DNA of 64,000 nt from Timema cristinae (Eukaryota; Arthropoda; Insecta; Phasmatodea; Timematidae), in assembly GCA_039000515.1 (NCBI GenBank), contig JBCFYV010009882.1, positions 48,063,639-48,127,638 of the forward strand. Reading direction: 5' to 3'. The notes under the pieces were generated by a model, which had not been told where the DNA came from, ran no database searches, and saw only the letters and a list, made by a program, of their open reading frames with translations. Positions within the stretch are counted from its first letter, which is position 1. Each line of letters starts with the position of its first letter. Position numbers and translations under genes: made by a program. Positions 59,066 to 64,000 of this stretch are shown piece after piece.

Positions 59066-59569
59066 CCATTAATAACATGATGCTAAACGTAATAATAAAA
59101 AATATTTACTAACCTGTTAAACGGCAAGTAAGTTATTCGTCTATATCATTCTATAAACACATAGCTTACCACAGTAGACTTTTATTATTATTAGTTAACA
59201 CAGTTTCAAATGATAAATTAATCAAGAGTGAAGTGATTGATAATGGAGGTGGGGGTGGTAACTTTAGTACCAGAATTCACCGAAGAGTATGAGAACTACA
59301 CTGTCAAAAAAACCACCTCAGTTAAACCGGCTAATCAAGTTACCACAATCTCAGGCATAGGCCCTATAATCGAATTTTAAAAAAATTAGGCCTATTCAAC
59401 ATTTAGTTAGTCCTATTGCGTAAACGATACCTTTTCCAAAAATATAGGCCATTTAGAGTTGCTTAAATGTTGCTTCTTTAACCTAGCCTTTGGTAGGCCA
59501 ACATTCAAAATCACAAATTAGCGATGAGACAAGTAACAAGACTTTGTCTTGAAATTTTGTATTAACCAA
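59066..59569. other. Non-coding stretch
   Basis: No gene or repeat recognised. Confidence 0.5.
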
Positions 59570-59665
59570 AATTTAAAGTGCCAGATTAGGATTCGAATCC
59601 GGTTCCTCCAGAAAGGTGAGTAGAGTACTTATCGCAATCTATTCACAATCAATGCACCATGTATC
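59570..59665 (-). mobile_element. tRNA-like SINE head, unassigned family
   Basis: Reverse complement carries the B-box region CCGGATTCGAATCCTAATCT and, upstream, ACTCTACTCACCTTTCTGGA. Pairing of the arms is poor, so it is a retroposon head, not a tRNA gene. Confidence 0.5.
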
Positions 59666-59725
59666 ACCCCACGGACAAACCACGCTGGATGTCTCCCTTC
59701 CCCCCCTTACCTTAATTGGTAATTC

Positions 59726-59980
59726 AACCCACTTCAGTGGATGAATAGTCTAAGGTTCCGTTCTCATGTTAGACCTGCCTGCTGACAAAGGGGCGATAGA
59801 AGCTTAGTTCCCGGATGGCTCTACTGTGGCTGGTCTTTTCTACGTGGTTTCTCACTCTCCTTCTACGCAAATGAGGGTGGATTACCTCTAAAATGCTTCC
59901 TTTCTCATCCATACCCCATTAAAGTTATTATAATGTATGCGTTTGACGTGAACAAGTAGTAAGACGCAGGGATAAACAAC
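59726..59980 (+). mobile_element. SINE family A, full length
   Basis: Head CCACTTCAGTGGATGAATAG then TCTAAGGTTCC, body TCACTCTCCTTCTACGCAAA, tail GACGTGAACAAGTAGTAAGA then CGCAGGGAT. The B box (AGCTTAGTTCCCGG) is degraded. Confidence 0.88.
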
Positions 59981-60399
59981 TATTTGAGTGGTAGGGATGG
60001 GGAAATTAGTTCAGAGGAAGTGAACTTGCATAAGCGTGGAGATGGAATGAGTAAACAACAAAGATACATCCAAAAGTAAATGAACACCTTGCAGATATTC
60101 GATCCTTAACCCCCTATGTCACAGAAAATCCTGGCTGTTGCGAGTTTGACACCTCAAACTACGTGACGTGTAGAAGATTAATATAATCCACATCCAAGTT
60201 TAAGCTAGAATGGAAGTAGGCGAATTAGACCAACACGACGATATTTACAGCCAGTATTACAGAGGTGAGATCCTAAAGGGATTTTAACATCTGGAACTCT
60301 TTGCTTGAAATGGACCCTAAGACATTCGTATTCCACCCTTACTGCAATCCATTTGTCCACAAGCGGTATTCGAACAAGAAACTAATGGAGATCTTCAAA

Positions 60400-60462
60400 A
60401 GTAACTACGCTCAAAGAGCGTACAACCCGAATGGGTAGTAGACTAATACGTTGTGCAAAAAA
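60400..60462 (+). mobile_element. Solo 3' tail of SINE A/B type
   Basis: GAGCGTACAACCCGAATGGG then TAGTAGACTAATACGTTGTG and an A run. About 400 bp upstream show no SINE body. Confidence 0.65.
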
Positions 60463-61239
60463 AAAACTCTCAGAGTAGATGTTACCTGTTAACACACATG
60501 AGTCTTAATTAATAGCATGGAGTTTAAACCCCGAGCATGATTTCTTTAGGTATTCCTCTCCAAGATGTGATTTTCAATATTTTTTCCTTTGAAACTGATG
60601 TTACCCTATTTTAAATACTGCCCTCATTGAACTGTTCCCTAGATCTAGCTAGTTTAATCAACTTATATATTCTGCACTGGACCAATATCTTATAAGGAGA
60701 CTATCCCTTAAGTGCACTCATACATCACAAATACCTCCGCATCTGTTAAACTCAGTTTAAAAGAAATCACCGAATCGGTTCTTGGTAATTGTTAATATAA
60801 AAAAAATAGTGTTACGGCTTACTAGACCACAATTATTTCTTCACAAGTGTTTTCCTAACAGGACGGACAGTTTCGAGAACATTCAGAATCATTCGCCTCC
60901 CCAGCTAATGACCCACTATCATGAAATTAATGATAGTACTCAGGCGAGCGGGTTTTGGTGAGCTACACACTATATAATATTTTTTTGTGTCAGTTCGATT
61001 TTTTCCCTCCTTCGTGGTAGCACGTCTTAGTTGGGAAGGCAACATTAGTTTAAACGATGGGGTGCATCAACAAAACAGAAGGAAATTAATTTGATACTCT
61101 GCTTGACAATTAACGGAATGGACATCAATTAAAATAATTCTTTCGTTTTTTTAGTACATTTAAAAAAATAAAATGTGTATTTGTTAATTTATTAGGTGAA
61201 GTTTTATAAAACCACTTTGTCTTAACGGTGAGACTCTAC
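60463..61239. other. Non-coding stretch
   Basis: No gene or repeat recognised. Confidence 0.5.
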
Positions 61240-61475
61240 CTAAATTTATTATTATTATTATCACTAAGCCCCTCTTCTTAAAACCCGTTCGGTTTATACG
61301 CTTAAGTAGGCCTACTAATTACGCAAATGAATTAGGAATTGGGAAGGTTGAATTTAGTGAAGTGAGCCTGCATTTGCGTGGAGGGATAGTGGAAAACCAT
61401 TTTAGGAAAAACAACCTCAGTACACCCGTCCATGATACAGCCCCTATTTCCCCGTCATCAGCAGGAACATGTATA
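61240..61475 (-). mobile_element. SINE family A, head truncated, (TTA)n tail
   Basis: Reverse complement: TGATGACGGGGAAATAGGGG, body CACTATCCCTCCACGCAAAT, tail ATAAACCGAACGGGTTTTAA, then after a short gap a (TAA)n run (61246-61260). The family A body here has a TAA tail like family B. Confidence 0.85.
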
Positions 61476-61884
61476 TTAAAATTAAATAAAACTAATCTAA
61501 CACCAGCATATCAGCCTTTTAACAACCTTTTGAAATACCTTCATCACCTCCCTCAACCAGAACTGTTTACATAGTTCACAGTACGTTCAATCGCAAAGTT
61601 CATCAATGCAATGGTAATAATAGCCTATATAATTTATTATGACCTCACTCACATTGGTGGGCACATGGACTAAACAAAGCAGGTCGTGTATATATAGAAT
61701 CTCGAAATAAAATGTGAAAATTTTGTCTTCTGTCTATCTCAATAGATAAATGAGTTGCTTGCTAACATTGTTATATAGTGTTCGAAACTCTATCCTTCAC
61801 AATCTGTCAAATTTGTTTCCGTGCTCTACGTGTGTTAGTCCAGGATACCTGTATATTTACACTAATTAAGTTCCAATAGGGAGT

Positions 61885-62101
61885 ATGATGATAAACTTTT
61901 TAAATGAAGATAAAAAATTGTCATTGAATTTCGAGAAACACTTGACAGATATTCAGGGACTATCGATATCACCATGCGAAGAATGCTGAACTCTTTATGT
62001 TTCTACTGGATAGTTATTTGATTTGTTTTGACCAAATAAATGTTTTGATACACAAACTGCAGAAAACACTGCCCTTAACTCACCTACCGTTCCGCTCCAC
62101 C
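61885..62101. mobile_element. TTAA MITE, right half
   Basis: ACTTTTTAAATGAAGATAAA, then CTTGACAGATATTCAGGGAC and ATCACCATGCGAAGAATGCT follow copy 1. It ends CCGTTCCGCTCCACC before TCAA, a mutated TTAA. The left end is missing. Confidence 0.75.
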
Positions 62102-62104
62102 TCA

Positions 62105-62170
62105 AGTAAAAACACCTCAATGCATCCGGCTGGGTTTGAACTTTAAACTCCTATCACTGTAAACCAGACA
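62105..62170 (-). mobile_element. SINE family A, fragment
   Basis: Reverse complement contains AAGTTCAAACCCAGCCGGAT then GCATTGAGGTGTTTTTAC (B box and start of body). It abuts the MITE end. Confidence 0.65.
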
Positions 62171-62629
62171 AAATGATAATGATACATCTTCCCGCATGCC
62201 ATACTGTAAATTTATATTTTCCTAAATTAAATAGTAAAATGTGAATGTGTTGGTTTTATTTGTCTGTATTTTATGGAAGTTTTAAATAAACGGTCGAAAT
62301 ATGACCAAATTTAATATAGCTTTAGACGTACAGATAGAGGTTATTTTCAATTTTTATTTTTATATGTTCAAGCTTTTTTCCATTTACACTCAGGAACTTT
62401 TAAATATGACAAAAATAAGCAAAATATTAGACCAGTAATGAAATTTCCGTACTTTAATGAGAATGCAGCTATTAAAAATTATAGCTAATGAACCATTAGG
62501 AGTTGTTCTTGATTATTAATTTGTGGTACTAATCATTAATGTCAACATCCATCTTAAAAATATCTCAAATTATAAATTTTTTATATAAAAATTTAGTTAT
62601 AACAAATCGTTTATTTTTTTTTAACTTTC
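62171..62629. other. AT-rich non-coding stretch
   Basis: No gene or repeat recognised. Confidence 0.5.
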
Positions 62630-62890
62630 TAGCGGCAACATAAAACTGGGTTCTTTGAACCTACAGAAGCCCCATGGCTTCTTTGGTGCTGACTGACAGC
62701 TCACAGCTGACTTCTGACAGTCAACATTTAGGTATATACCTAAATTTTGACTGTCAGAAGTGACAGCTGCTAAAACATGTTTTTGCAGATCATATTGTTC
62801 GGCGTAGGGATACATAATTTGGTCAGGTAGTTTTTCAAAGCCATCAGCTGTCAGTCAGCACCAAAGAAACTATGGGGCTACTCTAGTGGC
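62630..62890. mobile_element. Nested palindromic element (probable MITE)
   Basis: A 52-bp near-perfect palindrome centred at 62735/62736 (ACTTCTGACAGTCAAC...TTTGACTGTCAGAAGT) has one mismatched pair and no loop. Around it, GCCCCATGGCTTCTTTGGTG then CTGACTGACAGCT at 62669-62701 is repeated inverted at 62846-62878. The two levels make a structured element of about 250 bp without coding capacity. Confidence 0.75.
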
Positions 62891-63237
62891 CTAATAGGTA
62901 CACATTTTAATATAAAGCAGATTTATATAGGCATATATATATATAGTCTGAACTATAAACCAAAAATCTATAGATAAAAAAAGATTCATGGCAAATATTT
63001 TTATTATGAATATGGGTAAAATATTTAATACATTTATTAGGTTTAAGTCTTCAGGCGTAAATATTTCATACCATCCAATAAAAAGGGTTTAGTTATAATA
63101 ATTCCATATATTTAACAAAATATTTTTGTTCATATCTCATTAATATCTCCTTGAAAATTAATAGCATGAAGAGTTTTGAAACATAAAATAATGACCACAA
63201 TAATCAACGCAAATTCAAATAGATTTAATCTAAAATG
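62891..63237. other. AT-rich non-coding stretch
   Basis: No gene or repeat recognised. Confidence 0.5.
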
Positions 63238-63318
63238 TGTACTAATTCATCTCTACCCCATTAGAGTAATAATAATATATTCGTATCGCCTAAACAGAGA
63301 GTAAGACGTGGTGATAAA
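63238..63318 (+). mobile_element. SINE family A, 3' part only
   Basis: TAATTCATCTCTACCCCATT then AGAGTAATAATAATATATTC and the tail ACAGAGAGTAAGACGTGGTG. Confidence 0.75.
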
Positions 63319-63360
63319 AAATTAGTAATCTAAATTAAGACTCGAACTAACATAATTCTT

Positions 63361-63615
63361 ACCCACCTCAGTGTTGTAGTTAGCTAGCGCGATAGTTTCG
63401 TGTTGAGCTAGACTGTTGAGGATGGGGAGCCTAAGGTTCAAATCTTGGTTGGGTGAACTGCGGGTGGTTTTTCTTAAATGGTTTTCTACATTCCCTCCAC
63501 GCAAATGCGGGTTCACTTCCTAAAAATTGAACCTTCCCAATCCCTAACCCATTAGCGTAATAAGTAGGCCTACTTAAGCGTACTAACCAAACGGGTAGAA
63601 AGACACGGTGAGAAA
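63361..63615 (+). mobile_element. SINE family A, full length
   Basis: Head CCACCTCAGTGTTGTAGTTA then GCTAGCGCGATAG (second subgroup), B-box region AAGGTTCAAATCTTGG, body CCCTCCACGCAAATGCGGGT, tail CCAAACGGGTAGAAAGACAC. Confidence 0.92.
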
Positions 63616-64000
63616 TTAAAATAAATTAAAAAGACATAATTCCTCAACCCCAAGACTTGTATCTGTGTATATAGTTGTTTGAAAAGACTATTCCTACAAG
63701 TTAATAAAAATAGTTGAACCCGATATTTTTGTTAAATGTCATCGTTTCAGGGACGAAAAAGAGAAAAAAAACTTTTTTTTTTTTTCAAAATTTGTTTTAA
63801 AGATTTTTATTAAATTTTGTACCTAGATATTGTTTAGTATTACAAACAAAATGTCTAATCTTGTTTTCATATTAAAATCACTTTAAGGGTACTTTACAGA
63901 AATTTAAATTTATTTTTGTGCTCATTTTGGATGGAAGTATTCCTCTATTCTTAATTCTTCTCTAACAACATATATTACTTAATTTATACTCTTTGGTTTA
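63616..64000. other. AT-rich non-coding stretch
   Basis: No gene or repeat recognised. A T run lies near 63772-63785. Confidence 0.5.

Overview
The window is about 64 kb of AT-rich, intron- or intergenic-type DNA from an animal, most likely an arthropod. The grounds are one spliced LIM-homeobox exon, many tRNA-derived SINEs, and transposase remnants of kinds common in arthropods (mariner-like, pogo/Tigger, hAT-like, TTAA-type MITEs, a DUF7869-type gene). I cannot name the species. There are no prokaryotic features: no operons, ribosome binding sites or CRISPR arrays. Nearly all open frames of 60-150 codons are chance frames in AT-rich or repetitive DNA.

The one convincing host coding feature is a minus-strand exon at 20252-20474. 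It encodes the complete first LIM zinc finger of a Lim1 (Lhx1/5) transcription factor. The second LIM domain and the homeodomain are not visible in the 20 kb downstream, so the following intron is probably longer than 20 kb. The splice donor of this exon sits in a four-copy 81-bp tandem repeat (19940-20263). Each repeat carries a copy of the exon end plus the donor, so a row of duplicate 5' splice sites lies just inside the intron.

The rest is transposon-derived or anonymous. Broken transposase genes lie at 1630-1857 (mariner-like, between 470-bp inverted repeats), 8621-9420 (pogo-like, split by a MITE), 23050-24678 (DUF7869 type), 31440-31740 (Tigger-like) and 36691-38098 (pogo-like with HTH and a PHD-like finger, but missing most of its catalytic core). 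SINEs fall into at least five families. Family A has a tRNA-Leu-like head and is the most abundant. Family B is young, with perfect 12-13 bp target duplications. Family C has an Asp/Glu-like head, D a Lys/Arg-like head, and E is another tRNA-headed family. A and B share a 3' tail with a small conserved hairpin, so they probably use the same LINE machinery. MITEs include a TTAA-flanked family with at least six copies, a hAT-type copy, a TA-flanked copy and perfect or near-perfect foldbacks.

Tandem arrays are a second main theme. There is a 4.7-kb array of about 64-bp units at 47630-52306 with higher-order block duplications, a 47-bp minisatellite at 3095-3700, and two dispersed arrays of diverged ~140-bp units (26530-27665 and 56390-58757). 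Several nested insertions give a relative chronology: SINE B in a foldback MITE at 55790-56268, a MITE in a pogo element at 8968-9330, SINE A in a Tigger element at 31163-31406, and two SINE B copies in the 140-bp array.
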